From contig NZ_PYFT01000001.1 in assembly GCF_003023845.1 (NCBI RefSeq), forward strand, positions 2,666,001 through 2,730,000: a stretch of DNA of 64,000 bases, in the 5' to 3' direction. The notes beneath the pieces are model-generated. The model was not told the origin of the DNA and did not search any database. It was given only the letters and a program-made list of their open reading frames with translations. A program made the translations under genes and the position numbers. Shown piece after piece: positions 36,753 through 46,169 of the stretch (its first letter is position 1; each line of letters starts with the position of its first letter). This DNA comes from Adhaeribacter arboris. Lineage in GTDB: Bacteria > Bacteroidota > Bacteroidia > Cytophagales > Hymenobacteraceae.

Positions 36753-39700
36753 ATGAAAAAGAAGTATACTAGTATTCCATTGGCTTACAGAAAAAAATGG
36801 TTGGTTCTTGGCCTAATCATCTCTTTATTAACTATAAACAATAGTTTATTTGCCAAAAAATTAACCTTAGCCGACGCTCCTTGTAGCCCTATTAGTACAT
36901 TACCCTGTAACCAATTAAGCATAGCTTTGCCTTTTTCTTTAACCTTTAATAGTAGTGTTGCAAATTCTATCACGGATAAAGTTGGTGCAGGTACTGGTTT
37001 TACCATGGTAGATACTTACTCGGGTACTCGCAACCCGGCCGATGGCAGTCCTAGTAATGCAAGTATTCCAGGTTATGAACCCTCCAAACTTACGGTTAGC
37101 TCTGGTACTTTAAAAATTTTAAGTTCTAAAGGAATAGCTTCTACAACTAGTAATAATCAGCTTAATTCTTTAGCAGTAAGAGTAGATAGTAAAAATAAAT
37201 TACAAGTAGATGTAACTATACTTAATCCTTACAAAGGTACCAATTTTGAACAAGGCGGTTTATGGTTTGGACTTAGCGATAAAACATTTGTTAAGCTAGT
37301 TGCAACTGGCAACCAAATTGAGATGCGCAGAGAGTTTAACGATGTTAGCAGCACTACGGATCAACGTACTACCACTGTAATTAGTAACCTTAACACCCAA
37401 ACCGTCCGACTTCGGTTGGTAGTTAGTCCAGCGTCTAATACCATAGAAGGCTTCTACTCCACCGATGGTACTAATTACCTAAATGTAGGCGCTACTTATA
37501 CAGCTAAATCTTTAAATATAGCTGGCATGGGACTTACCAGTAGCACGGCTTATGCCGGAATATTTACCTCTCACCGCAACGGAACTACTCCAATAACCTA
37601 TACTTTTGATAATTTCGGGGTTAAATCTTTAACAACGCCAAACCCATTAAGCAGTAATGCTTACTTGTTATTAGAAAACCCGGATAAGCTTCCAGCTTAT
37701 GATCAGTTAACTTTTTCTAATATTCAAATTCCTTGGCGGAGAACCACTCCCGAGGTTACTCCTTATAATGCAAACCATAATCGGGTAAAGTTAAAAATAA
37801 GCAATAAGGGTACGGAAGATTTAGTTATTACTAACTTTTCCCTTTCTAACCCAAGTGGTTGGAAGTTAGACACCCTGAATGGTGTGGCTTATGATCCAGC
37901 AAAATTACCACTTACTCTTTCTAGCGGGGCTTCTGCCGAATTAGGAATTCAGTTTATTGCTAAAAACTTAGGTAATCAAGTTGTAGTCCTAACTGACAGG
38001 CTAACTATTTCTTCTAATGATAATTTTGCGCCCGAAAAAGAAGTAACGCTTCGGGGTTTATATCAATACAAAGGAGAGGGCGTAAATGAACCTTCGGCTC
38101 AGCAAATTATTGATGCTTTTGGTTTTACAACGAGAACGGGCTATGGACACAATGATGGGGATATTGATGGTAGAACTCTTGTTCCTAACTCTAGCGAAGT
38201 AGCCGCTGATTACTTCGCCCAGGTTGATCCCAGCATACCAGTATCGGTTTCGCTAATGGGCTCTTACCATGGTTGCTGTGCTCAAGGGGAAAAGATTCAA
38301 TGGTACGATAAACAAACGCCCGGCACAATTAAAACTCTGTTTTTTCAGGAACCAATAGATGCGCAATCCTTATTGCCCCGCAAAGCAAAATCAAATGCTT
38401 TGGCAAGCGCCACCTTTAATATCTCTGGTAACTTTGGACTTATTGTAGGAACTTCTAACTCCGACAGAACCAAAAATTTTGAACAAAGACTTGGCATGCG
38501 TTTTTGGAAGGCCCTTGATAGTAATGGCAACGTAATTCCTAACACTTATATTTTTGGCACCGATTATCTTGGTACTACTTCTACTAATTATGATTACCAG
38601 GATAATGTTTACATTGTAAGTAATGTTCGTTTGGCAAACGGCATAGCTGATCTTCCGGCATTTGTTCCCACTCCTTCTTCTCTATCCTTAGGCTCTCTAC
38701 TGGTTGGCGCGAATAAATCCCTAACGGTGCAATTAACCAATCAATCTGCTAATAGTGTTCAGATTAGTGGAGTAGAAGTTGTTGGCCCTAATTTGAGCGA
38801 GTTTACTGCCGATCCTCCCGCTAGTGCAACAGTAGTATCTAAAGGATCAACTACAGTAAACGTAAACTTTAAACCTACTAGTAGAGGACTTAAAAATGCT
38901 GCCTTAATGGTGTATTTTAATGGAACGGGAACCCCGCTGCGCATTCCGCTTTATGGCTTGGCCAACGATGCCAGCTTTAATTTAGCCCTCGTAAAACGTA
39001 TAAAAGGAGGGTCTGATGCCAACGTAACTATTAATGGTACTACTTGGGAAGCAGATAAAGCGTACCGTCAAGGTTCCGTTAGATTAGACAAGCAGGTAGT
39101 GGTTGGTCCTATTGCTGGAACTGACCAGGATGTGCTTTATCAAACTTATCTTTCTGCTACTGCAAACTTAGCTGAAACACGCTATCAAATACCATTAGCT
39201 AATGGAACCTATTGGATTCGGATGCATTTCGTAGAAAATTTCTTTAATGGACCAGTGGGTGCCCGGGTATTTAGTACTACCATTGAAAATGAGCTGCGGC
39301 AAAGTGGCTTTGATATTTACCGTGAAGTTGGTTACCGGGCAGCTTTGGTAAAAGACTTTGAAGTAGTAATAAAAGATGGTGGATTGTCGATGAAGTTTAA
39401 CCCAACTGCTAACCGCTTGGCAATTGCGGCGCTGGAGATTTATAAGGCAAATGCGGCAACAGTTACTGCTATTTCTAACGAAATTATAAACGAAAACACC
39501 ACCAATACGGCAGCATTAACTGTTTATCCTAATCCAGGTTCCGCAGGTAGCCAGGTGGATGTAGTTTTAACAGGTTTCACACCCAAGCAGGAAGTTAACT
39601 TAACGGTGCAGGATGCCATGGGTCGGCAGTTCCATACTCGCCAGGTAATCACAAATTCAATTGGCGCTGCTCAAGTAGAGTTATCAGGTTCAGTAAGCTT

Positions 39701-39773
39701 ACCGGCTGGTTTGTACATACTTAATGCGCAAAGCACCAACGTTAAAACACAGGCGAAACTGTTAATAAAATAA
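36753..39773 (+). CDS. T9SS cargo: choice-of-anchor plus malectin-domain surface protein
   Basis: Secreted protein of 1006 residues. After a signal peptide (about 1-35) comes a jelly-roll-like region (about 55-290) and a first choice-of-anchor/ASPM-like Ig segment (about 320-420, RVKLKISNKGTEDLVI). A middle domain (about 430-630) contains GYGHNDGDIDGR and SVSLMGSYHGCCAQGE. A second choice-of-anchor segment follows (about 640-735), then a malectin domain (about 745-900, IKGGSDANVTINGTTWEAD, YWIRMHFVENFF, NRLAIAALEIYKA), and a T9SS type-A sorting domain (about 925-1006, LTVYPNPGSAGSQ). Malectin domains bind carbohydrate, so it is probably a surface glycan-binding or adhesion protein. It ends at a good terminator. 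Confidence 0.87.
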   Translation: MKKKYTSIPLAYRKKWLVLGLIISLLTINNSLFAKKLTLADAPCSPISTLPCNQLSIALPFSLTFNSSVANSITDKVGAGTGFTMVDTYSGTRNPADGSPSNASIPGYEPSKLTVSSGTLKILSSKGIASTTSNNQLNSLAVRVDSKNKLQVDVTILNPYKGTNFEQGGLWFGLSDKTFVKLVATGNQIEMRREFNDVSSTTDQRTTTVISNLNTQTVRLRLVVSPASNTIEGFYSTDGTNYLNVGATYTAKSLNIAGMGLTSSTAYAGIFTSHRNGTTPITYTFDNFGVKSLTTPNPLSSNAYLLLENPDKLPAYDQLTFSNIQIPWRRTTPEVTPYNANHNRVKLKISNKGTEDLVITNFSLSNPSGWKLDTLNGVAYDPAKLPLTLSSGASAELGIQFIAKNLGNQVVVLTDRLTISSNDNFAPEKEVTLRGLYQYKGEGVNEPSAQQIIDAFGFTTRTGYGHNDGDIDGRTLVPNSSEVAADYFAQVDPSIPVSVSLMGSYHGCCAQGEKIQWYDKQTPGTIKTLFFQEPIDAQSLLPRKAKSNALASATFNISGNFGLIVGTSNSDRTKNFEQRLGMRFWKALDSNGNVIPNTYIFGTDYLGTTSTNYDYQDNVYIVSNVRLANGIADLPAFVPTPSSLSLGSLLVGANKSLTVQLTNQSANSVQISGVEVVGPNLSEFTADPPASATVVSKGSTTVNVNFKPTSRGLKNAALMVYFNGTGTPLRIPLYGLANDASFNLALVKRIKGGSDANVTINGTTWEADKAYRQGSVRLDKQVVVGPIAGTDQDVLYQTYLSATANLAETRYQIPLANGTYWIRMHFVENFFNGPVGARVFSTTIENELRQSGFDIYREVGYRAALVKDFEVVIKDGGLSMKFNPTANRLAIAALEIYKANAATVTAISNEIINENTTNTAALTVYPNPGSAGSQVDVVLTGFTPKQEVNLTVQDAMGRQFHTRQVITNSIGAAQVELSGSVSLPAGLYILNAQSTNVKTQAKLLIK

Positions 39774-39793
39774 AAGAGTTTCATTTACATGTT

Positions 39794-39832
39794 AATAAGA
39801 AGGGAGCTATTTACTGTAGCTCCCTTCTTATT
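39794..39832 (+). terminator. Terminator of the malectin-domain gene
   Basis: A perfect 16-bp stem (AATAAGAAGGGAGCTA with its complement), 7-base loop, then TTTATAAG; 21 bases past the stop. Confidence 0.88.
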
Positions 39833-40189
39833 TTATAAGCATAGCTAATACTCTCATTATGTAAACACTTTTTAATTTAGTCTATAAACTTTATACTTGA
39901 CTTAGCCAGCAAAACGCCTAATCTTATCAGGTAATATTTATTCAACCTTGGTTTAAATTTCGATTCTGCTAAACCTTGTAAATTTATTTTGAAAAGCTTA
40001 ATACATTGCTCGTTCGGCAATATGAAATATCTTTCTATTCATCAATCTTATATTCTAAAGTTTTTTTAGGAATATGCCATGTGTACTACTTTAAATCTTT
40101 AATCAGCCAAACAGTATTAAGATAATAAACTAGATTATTAAACTAGTTTGTTCTTTTTAGTAAGCACTTTTAATAATTGGCATAAACAA

Positions 40190-40221
40190 TAAAGCCGTCA
40201 TTAAATCGAATGGCGGCTTTA
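40190..40221 (-). terminator. Terminator of the propeller/CBM6 gene
   Basis: A 13-bp stem TAAAGCCGTCATT/AATGGCGGCTTTA with one G-T wobble and a 6-base loop, 43 bases past the stop of the minus-strand gene. Confidence 0.75.
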
Positions 40222-40263
40222 CTCTATTACTTAATTGATAATAGTATGTACGGGTACTCGTAT

Positions 40264-42633
40264 TTAATTTTTAACTATTCTTAGTGTTTGAACTCCGTTC
40301 TTAGTTTTAAGTTTGGCTAGATAAATACCACTTTTAACAGCAATTGCTTCCCAAATTAAGTGAATCAAATTATTTGCTTCAACCGTTCCGGGCGGAAAAG
40401 ATTTAATTACATTACCATTCAATTCGTAAATAGTTAATTCATATTCTTCCCTTTGAGCAAACTGTAAATTAAAAGTGAGGTTAGTACTAAATGGATTTGG
40501 ATAAGCTTTCCATTCTGTGGTTAAAGCAAGTGCGGTAATTGGCTCTCCTTTTTGCTCTATCACTTTATCTTGCGCAAAAGCTAAACCATTAGAAATGGCC
40601 GCCATAGTTCCGGGAGCGTTGGTTGAAGTAGTTAATCGTAGAAGATCCATGTTTGGACCGCCTCTTCCAACAGACTTAATTCGAATAATATTGATACCAG
40701 CTTTCAAAGTTGTTTTTACCGTAGCATAAGACCATGTTGACCAGCTCTTAGTACTATTAAAGATCATAGCTTGCTCTATTATTTTCCCGTTTAAAAAAAT
40801 CTTTAACGGAATCTCTTTGCCTTGACCATTAGAATAGCGAAATGCTAGTTCATAATTAGCCGCTTCTAAACCGGGTATAATCCATTGTACAAAATCATCA
40901 TCTTGATTTATAAAATCTACGTAACCTTTACCACTAAATCCTTCGTGTTCGCTTTTTCTTATTCCTCCGTGTACGCCCGCCTGTTCTGCTTCGTATATAC
41001 CTCGCTCAATAGGAGCGAAAGTAGCTGTAATTCGTTTATTGCGGCTCATAGTTAAAGTTAAGGGATTTTGGACACCATCCGCATCCCCACCCCAACCAAC
41101 AAAACGATAACCAGCCTTCGGGTTAGCGGTTAACGAAACAACCGAACCACCTATAAAAAAGTTATTATTCGAGCTCTTGCCAATAGTACCTTCGCCGGTA
41201 GCAACAGACGTTAAAGTATAAGTTCCGGAAACATTATCGGCGGCCTCATTCACTATAATGCTTACCAACCAAAAATCATAATTCCCTTTTGAAGGAGCAG
41301 TTCGATCTTCCGTAACTAAAGATTGTGAATATCCTCCTAAAATGTACTGGCCATTATTGATTTGCTGCACCGATTGCAATCCGTCTTCTTTGCTGCCTCC
41401 AATGGTTTTATCCCAGGTAATAGTACCAGAATTGCTTAATTTTACTACCCAAAAATCAATATCTTTATTCGAAGACTCTGTTTTGTTACCACTCACGCCC
41501 GATTTGGAATAACCCCCCAGAATAAAGCCGCCGTCGCTGGTTTGTTTTACTGATCTTAAATTATCTTTATTGTTGCCGCCAATGGTTTTATCCCAGACAA
41601 TATCTCCCAGATTATTCATTTTCACTAACCAATAATCTGTTTCGCCTTTACAGGCCTGCGTTTTATCACCACTTACCGGCGAACTGGAAGTACCTCCTAA
41701 AATAAATCCGCCATCCTTGGTTAACTCCAGCGATTGCAGTACATCTTCGCTACTACCCCCAATGGTTTTATTCCATACTATTAACCCGCGCGAATTTATT
41801 TTTACAATCCAGTAATCGGCGAAACCTTTGTTAGAGCCCGTTTTATTAACGCTACTGGACGAATAAGAATAACCCCCTAAAAGATAACCATCATCGTGGG
41901 TTTGCTTAATTGTCCGTAAAAAATCAAAGCTGCTTCCTCCAATGGTTTTATCCCACTCCTTTTTGCCGGTAGCATCCAGCTTTATAATCCAGTAATCTTT
42001 TTCCCCTTTCGAACCTATCAATTTATTCATGCCAAACCGGCCGGAAGCCGGTGAACCGGAAGTACCACCCAGTATATAACCTTTATCACTCGTTTGCTGC
42101 ACAGAAACTAAGAAATCGTCGTAAATGCCACCAAAAGATTTGTCCCATTGCTTTTTGCCCGAACCATCAATTTTGATAATCCAATAGTCAAATCCAGCGG
42201 AAGCAACAACCGATTTGTCACCGCCTACCGGCGAATTAGAGTAACCGCCCAAAATATATCCGCCATCATTGGTTGGTTGCAAATACTGGAAAAAATCTTG
42301 ACTACTACCACCAAAGGTTCTATCCCATTGCTGATTACCTGCGGCATCTACTTTTACAATCCAGTAATCTTCCTGCCCTTTTGAATCCGTTGATTTATTT
42401 CCATTAGCTGGGGAGCTAGAAGTACCTCCTAAAATGTAGCCTCCGTCGCTGGTTTGCTGTTGAAACTGCAATACATCATTATTACTACCGCCATAGGCCT
42501 TATCCCATTTTATAGAAATTTGAGCTTTTACGTGGTTAACCCGGGTAAAAAACAGGATAAGAAAGAATAAACTTATAAGCTTAAAAGTAAAGCCTTTTCT
42601 GGTTGTAACAGGTGAATTAGCAAAAGTCCTCAC
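40264..42633 (-). CDS. T9SS cargo: seven-repeat propeller, InlB-like repeat and CBM6
   Basis: Secreted protein of 789 residues. After a signal peptide (about 15-37) come seven tandem repeats of 58-62 residues (about 43-465) with the pattern WDKTIGGS-D-LQS-QQTSDGGYILGG-S-S-KG-DYWIVK. They should form a seven-bladed beta-propeller. Then an InlB B-repeat-like segment (about 475-540, LTANPKAGYRFVGWGG), a CBM6-like domain (about 545-665, YEAEQAGVHGG, DDDFVQWIIPG, MDLLRLT) and a T9SS sorting domain (about 705-789, WKAYPNPFSTNLTF). The start is GTG (42633). It is probably displayed on the surface and binds glycan through CBM6. It is convergent with the malectin gene. Confidence 0.87.
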   Translation of the reverse strand: MRTFANSPVTTRKGFTFKLISLFFLILFFTRVNHVKAQISIKWDKAYGGSNNDVLQFQQQTSDGGYILGGTSSSPANGNKSTDSKGQEDYWIVKVDAAGNQQWDRTFGGSSQDFFQYLQPTNDGGYILGGYSNSPVGGDKSVVASAGFDYWIIKIDGSGKKQWDKSFGGIYDDFLVSVQQTSDKGYILGGTSGSPASGRFGMNKLIGSKGEKDYWIIKLDATGKKEWDKTIGGSSFDFLRTIKQTHDDGYLLGGYSYSSSSVNKTGSNKGFADYWIVKINSRGLIVWNKTIGGSSEDVLQSLELTKDGGFILGGTSSSPVSGDKTQACKGETDYWLVKMNNLGDIVWDKTIGGNNKDNLRSVKQTSDGGFILGGYSKSGVSGNKTESSNKDIDFWVVKLSNSGTITWDKTIGGSKEDGLQSVQQINNGQYILGGYSQSLVTEDRTAPSKGNYDFWLVSIIVNEAADNVSGTYTLTSVATGEGTIGKSSNNNFFIGGSVVSLTANPKAGYRFVGWGGDADGVQNPLTLTMSRNKRITATFAPIERGIYEAEQAGVHGGIRKSEHEGFSGKGYVDFINQDDDFVQWIIPGLEAANYELAFRYSNGQGKEIPLKIFLNGKIIEQAMIFNSTKSWSTWSYATVKTTLKAGINIIRIKSVGRGGPNMDLLRLTTSTNAPGTMAAISNGLAFAQDKVIEQKGEPITALALTTEWKAYPNPFSTNLTFNLQFAQREEYELTIYELNGNVIKSFPPGTVEANNLIHLIWEAIAVKSGIYLAKLKTKNGVQTLRIVKN

Positions 42634-43664
42634 TTGAATATTAAGTATTAAGTAGTAAAAAGCTATCCCGAAATCTTGATTGAGCTACTAGCATGACATA
42701 TAATAATCTTAATGGATAAGATTAAAAATACTCTTCAGGATGTTATATAGCAGCTATGTATAAAAATTAAATTATTATTTATTTTATATTTCTTTCAAAT
42801 AAATATTTTGCCGTATGCTTTATAATTTTATTAAAATATTTATACAAATTAACAGCAAAATTAAACCCATAAACACATAATTGTTCTGCTAAATTAGCTT
42901 TTGTTATATCCTTTTAACAAAACTGAATTATTGTACTTATTTAAAAAATATAATTCTTATCTTTTTCTAACTCTGAATGTATATAATCTAATATTAGAAA
43001 TGGGTGCTCTTAGATTATATAGAAGTAAATATGTTTATTTATTAATGTTTGTAGTAACACCCACTCAGTATATCCTTTACTTAGTTTTACTATTTATCCT
43101 ATAAAAATATATAATATCTTATAGAAAAGTCATTGTATTCTATCTATAGAAAACCCTAGTCTTTATAGTAAATACTATTATAACCTAATTAAGTACCCAT
43201 TATTAAGCATCTACTACAAGAATTTATTCAATTTTTTAATCAATATAGTCTATTATATTTAAACTTAATTAAAGTGAACAACATTACTAAATTAAGCACT
43301 ACTTTAGAAAGTACCAAATTTAAAAGGTTGCATTTTTATTTGGTTATACCCGGATAATTCAGAAGTTATATTTTTTAACCACTAAAGTGCTTAGCTTGAA
43401 TACTTGAAGAGGTTCAATATCAAAGAAGTACAATAATATATTTCAAGAAATTAAATATAGAAGAAAGTAGCAATCAGTGCTACCCGTAAGTTAGAACCGT
43501 TTCATCATCAGTAACTTGAGTTATTTAGCCAATCATAGACTTCCATTGTTAACTATAACGAGGAACTATTATCTACTTAAAGTGACTGGTTGTGAAATCG
43601 GATGGTTGTTTGAGTTTTAACCAGGAATTGAAATTAGAAAAATTAATTTCCTGTCTGATTTTAA
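42634..43664. other. 1.03-kb AT-rich gap without a convincing gene
   Basis: The only frame of note (42901-43104, + strand, TTG start) is a low-complexity Leu/Tyr-rich translation of AT-rich DNA and lacks supporting signals. No hairpin with a T-tract or RNA motif is recognised. Confidence 0.5.
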
Positions 43665-44075
43665 TTAATCTTGACACAGCCAAGCAAGCGCCGTTTCCTG
43701 ATTATTGAATTCTTTGGTTTGAAAAGCTAATGTTTCTTTATGCTTTATTTCAGCAGCGTAGCTTTTTAGCAAATTTTCGCGTAGTTCATTTTCTGAAATA
43801 ATACGGGCCATTTTCCGCAATCGGGTATGATTAAAGGCAAGTACCAGCCTAAATAACATAGGCTTGTAAATTTTATCGTCCAAGGTAACAACCGATTTAC
43901 TGGAATCAATCAATAACCTTTTAATATCATAGTGGCTAACAGTATCCAGCAACTTCTGAAAAGAGAACTCTAACTCCGAAACAGAAACATCTTTTATATC
44001 CGGCCACTGCACACTTAAAATGTCTGTCTTAACATCGTATATTAACTCCAATAAAAGATCTTGGTGTAAAATCAT
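43665..44075 (-). CDS. SpoIIAA/STAS-like protein
   Basis: Cytosolic protein of 136 residues with the layout of Bacteroidota STAS-like (SpoIIAA-like) proteins: an N-terminal beta strand pair (IYDVKTDILSVQWPD), a helix, KRLLIDSS at about 66-72, then two long helices and the closing FNNQETALAWLCQD. It has a clear though distant relative in this window at 58986-59402, which shares the W strand, the K-[KR]-[IL]-[IL]-x-D segment and the ETAxAWL end. Such proteins are numerous in Hymenobacteraceae, but their role is unknown. No sigma or kinase gene lies nearby. Confidence 0.7.
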   Translation of the reverse strand: MILHQDLLLELIYDVKTDILSVQWPDIKDVSVSELEFSFQKLLDTVSHYDIKRLLIDSSKSVVTLDDKIYKPMLFRLVLAFNHTRLRKMARIISENELRENLLKSYAAEIKHKETLAFQTKEFNNQETALAWLCQD

Positions 44076-44396
44076 CTTGTATAAAAAGTATTAACTTTCT
44101 TTTAATCTACTTATATCACCGAAGTAATGCCACATATAGGAGGTTCGATAGATGAAATTCTAGGAGTATAATTTAACTAAATAATTGCTACTTCTAGCCT
44201 GGTTCCTGATAAGACTTTTAAGCAGAACCTGCCAGGTTACCAAATAACCAATAATTATAAGGAATAAAAAATTTAAATTATCCGCACCTACGTTTTTCCG
44301 GATAAAACGCACCTGACCGTAAGTTGACAAAGAATTTAGAAGCCGAAAAGTATTTAGATTCTATTCCCTTAACTAAATAAGTATATCGGCACTAAA
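44076..44396. other. 321-base gap, nothing recognised
   Basis: Lies between two minus-strand genes; no hairpin, repeat or promoter match stood out. Confidence 0.45.
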
Positions 44397-44645
44397 TTAT
44401 TTGGGTTGACTAGGTACCAACTGTCCCCGCTCATCATAATAAAAAGCTCCCTCGAAGTAAGACATTGGAACTCTTAAAGCAGCCGCTACGGCCTTAACTG
44501 TTGCTGCTCCGTGTTCTTCGCTTTCCAGATTATGATACAATAAAATGGGAGTGAGCCCTAAATTGTTGGCTAGCTCATCAATAGTAATCGCAGAATGCTC
44601 TAAGGCTGTTTTAAGAAGTTGCGTACGGTCGTATCCGTTATCCAT
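44397..44645 (-). CDS. Small HTH (Cro/C1-like) protein
   Basis: An 82-residue protein that is essentially one helix-turn-helix domain (about 8-65): LLKTALEHSAITIDELANNLGL, then VKAVAAALRVPMSYF, as in XRE-family repressors. The C-terminal GAFYYDERGQLVPSQPK is a short tail. It could be a free-standing repressor or an antitoxin, but no toxin gene is adjacent. The ATG is in a normal position. Target unknown. Confidence 0.7.
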   Translation of the reverse strand: MDNGYDRTQLLKTALEHSAITIDELANNLGLTPILLYHNLESEEHGAATVKAVAAALRVPMSYFEGAFYYDERGQLVPSQPK

Positions 44646-45000
44646 GAGTTCATGTTGTTTCTAGGTATTAATAACGATAAAATAGCAGAAAGTATTAACC
44701 CAAACTAAAATTTTGAAACTTCCCCAGGCAACTAATTCAAAGCCAACAAATTTTATTCAAATGCTGCTTGAAAGCTTTGATACAGCAACTCTCTTTCATG
44801 TGTGTACCCATTCTTCTAATCAAGATAAATCGGCATTAAAAGCAAAAGTAAGTAGTTTTACAATAGTTCCGGCTTGTTGCTCTCTGCTCCCCACTAGTTA
44901 GCAAAAACTATTTTAAAGCTGGCTACCCGAACTTATTAATTTTTTTTGATGGCAACAGAAAAATGGATACTTTAAAGTTTAATCTAAAGCAAAATCTGCT
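44646..45000. other. 355-base gap, no convincing gene
   Basis: Lies between the small HTH gene and the alpha/beta hydrolase, which are divergently transcribed, so both promoters must be here. The frame 44713-44901 starts at TTG, resembles no known protein and is rejected. Confidence 0.5.
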
Positions 45001-45837
45001 ATGGCTCGCCTATTTAAAAGTCTTCTCTGTATTTTATGTTATTTTATTTTTACTCAGGGTGCCTTATCGCAAGAGAACCATTCGAATGTGGGCCTGAATA
45101 TTGGCAAATATTATACTTCTTTTGACGGCATAAAAATTTATTATGAAGTACAAGGTGAAGGGCAACCGATACTATTGCTGCATGGCTTCACGAATACGCT
45201 GGATAACTGGAAAAAGAAAATTGTATATCAGGATTTACTAAATAAGGGCTTTCAAGTAGTAGTTTTAGATTTACGCGGCAATGGTAAATCGGATAAACCC
45301 CCAACTGTAGCTGGTTACCAGAAAGATGCCGAAGCCCGGGATGTAATGGGTTTAGCTTCTGCTTTGAAATTTAAAAATTACCAAGTGGCGGGCTACTCGC
45401 GCGGTGCTATCATTACCGCCCGATTACTGGTACTGGATAAAAGAATTACTGCCGCAGTATTAGGCGGTATGGGCGAAGCTTTTACCAATCCTAACTGGCC
45501 CCGCCGCCTTGCCTTTGTAAATGCTCTAAGCGGTAAAGAAGAAAACAAAGATTTTGAAGCTTTTTTAAAATCGGTTCAGGAACGCGGCCTCGATCGCCAG
45601 ACCCTTACCTTTCAGCAACAAGCCCAGCCTAGCACCTCTCCTACTGAATTAGCCAAAGTACAAATACCCGTTTTGGTTATTTCCGGCGTTGCCGATAATG
45701 ACAACGGCTCCGCCGAAGAATTAGCTAAATTATTACCCAAGGCCGTTGTTAAGAGAGTGCCGGGCGTGCATAATACCGCTTGGCAAACACCGGAATTTGC
45801 CCAGGAAGTAATAAGCTTTTTACAACTGAATAAATAA
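45001..45837 (+). CDS. Secreted alpha/beta hydrolase
   Basis: Predicted periplasmic or exported hydrolase of 278 residues, with a signal peptide (about 1-24, ending ALSQ) and an alpha/beta-hydrolase fold. It shows the oxyanion-hole motif LLHGFTN (60-66), the nucleophile elbow GYSRGA (Ser133), an Asp around 235 in VISGVADNDN and catalytic His257 in PGVHNTAW. The fold is of the esterase/epoxide-hydrolase-like type; the substrate is unknown. The cap region is short. Confidence 0.88.
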   Translation: MARLFKSLLCILCYFIFTQGALSQENHSNVGLNIGKYYTSFDGIKIYYEVQGEGQPILLLHGFTNTLDNWKKKIVYQDLLNKGFQVVVLDLRGNGKSDKPPTVAGYQKDAEARDVMGLASALKFKNYQVAGYSRGAIITARLLVLDKRITAAVLGGMGEAFTNPNWPRRLAFVNALSGKEENKDFEAFLKSVQERGLDRQTLTFQQQAQPSTSPTELAKVQIPVLVISGVADNDNGSAEELAKLLPKAVVKRVPGVHNTAWQTPEFAQEVISFLQLNK

Positions 45838-46169
45838 TGGAAAAAGGAAGGTGAATTTAAAAAACGAAGTACCTGCTTCTTTGAAATAAGCTTTCAGGAA
45901 TTTACCAGCACTTAAGTCAAAAAGCTTATTCCTAATAGTATGATTTTCATGTACTTATTTTTAATTGAATTATAGGCAAAAGTACAGAACAAACTTACCT
46001 CAATTAGGGAAGATATTTTATTGAGAGATATAGAATTAAAAACTACGCTTATTTTTCACCCGGTTAGGGAATTACCATTTTTTACTGCTTCCGATTTACT
46101 TAAAAAAATAAAGGAGTTATTACCGGCAATACTTAACTCTTGCATCAACAGTTATAAAAAAGCTACAAA
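45838..46169. other. 332-base gap with an open frame running into the arginase gene
   Basis: A frame without an ATG (open from 45976, TTG at 46021) runs to a TGA that overlaps the GTG start of the arginase-family gene. It is helical-looking at its end (LLKKIKELLPAILN) but has no ATG or recognised family, so it is not called a gene. No hairpin terminator is evident for the hydrolase upstream. Confidence 0.45.

Larger units (their letters stand above)
39774..40263. other. 490-base gap between convergent T9SS cargo genes
   Basis: It holds two terminators, one for each flanking gene (39794-39832 and 40190-40221). Between them is AT-rich sequence without a recognisable feature. Confidence 0.6.

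Noticed and set aside
42901-43104. 67-codon + strand frame with TTG start
   Set aside because: Low-complexity Leu/Tyr translation of AT-rich DNA, no ATG, no ribosome-binding or terminator support, no recognised family.
44713-44901. 62-codon + strand frame with TTG start
   Set aside because: Composition unlike a real protein, no family match, and it occupies the divergent promoter region of two real genes.
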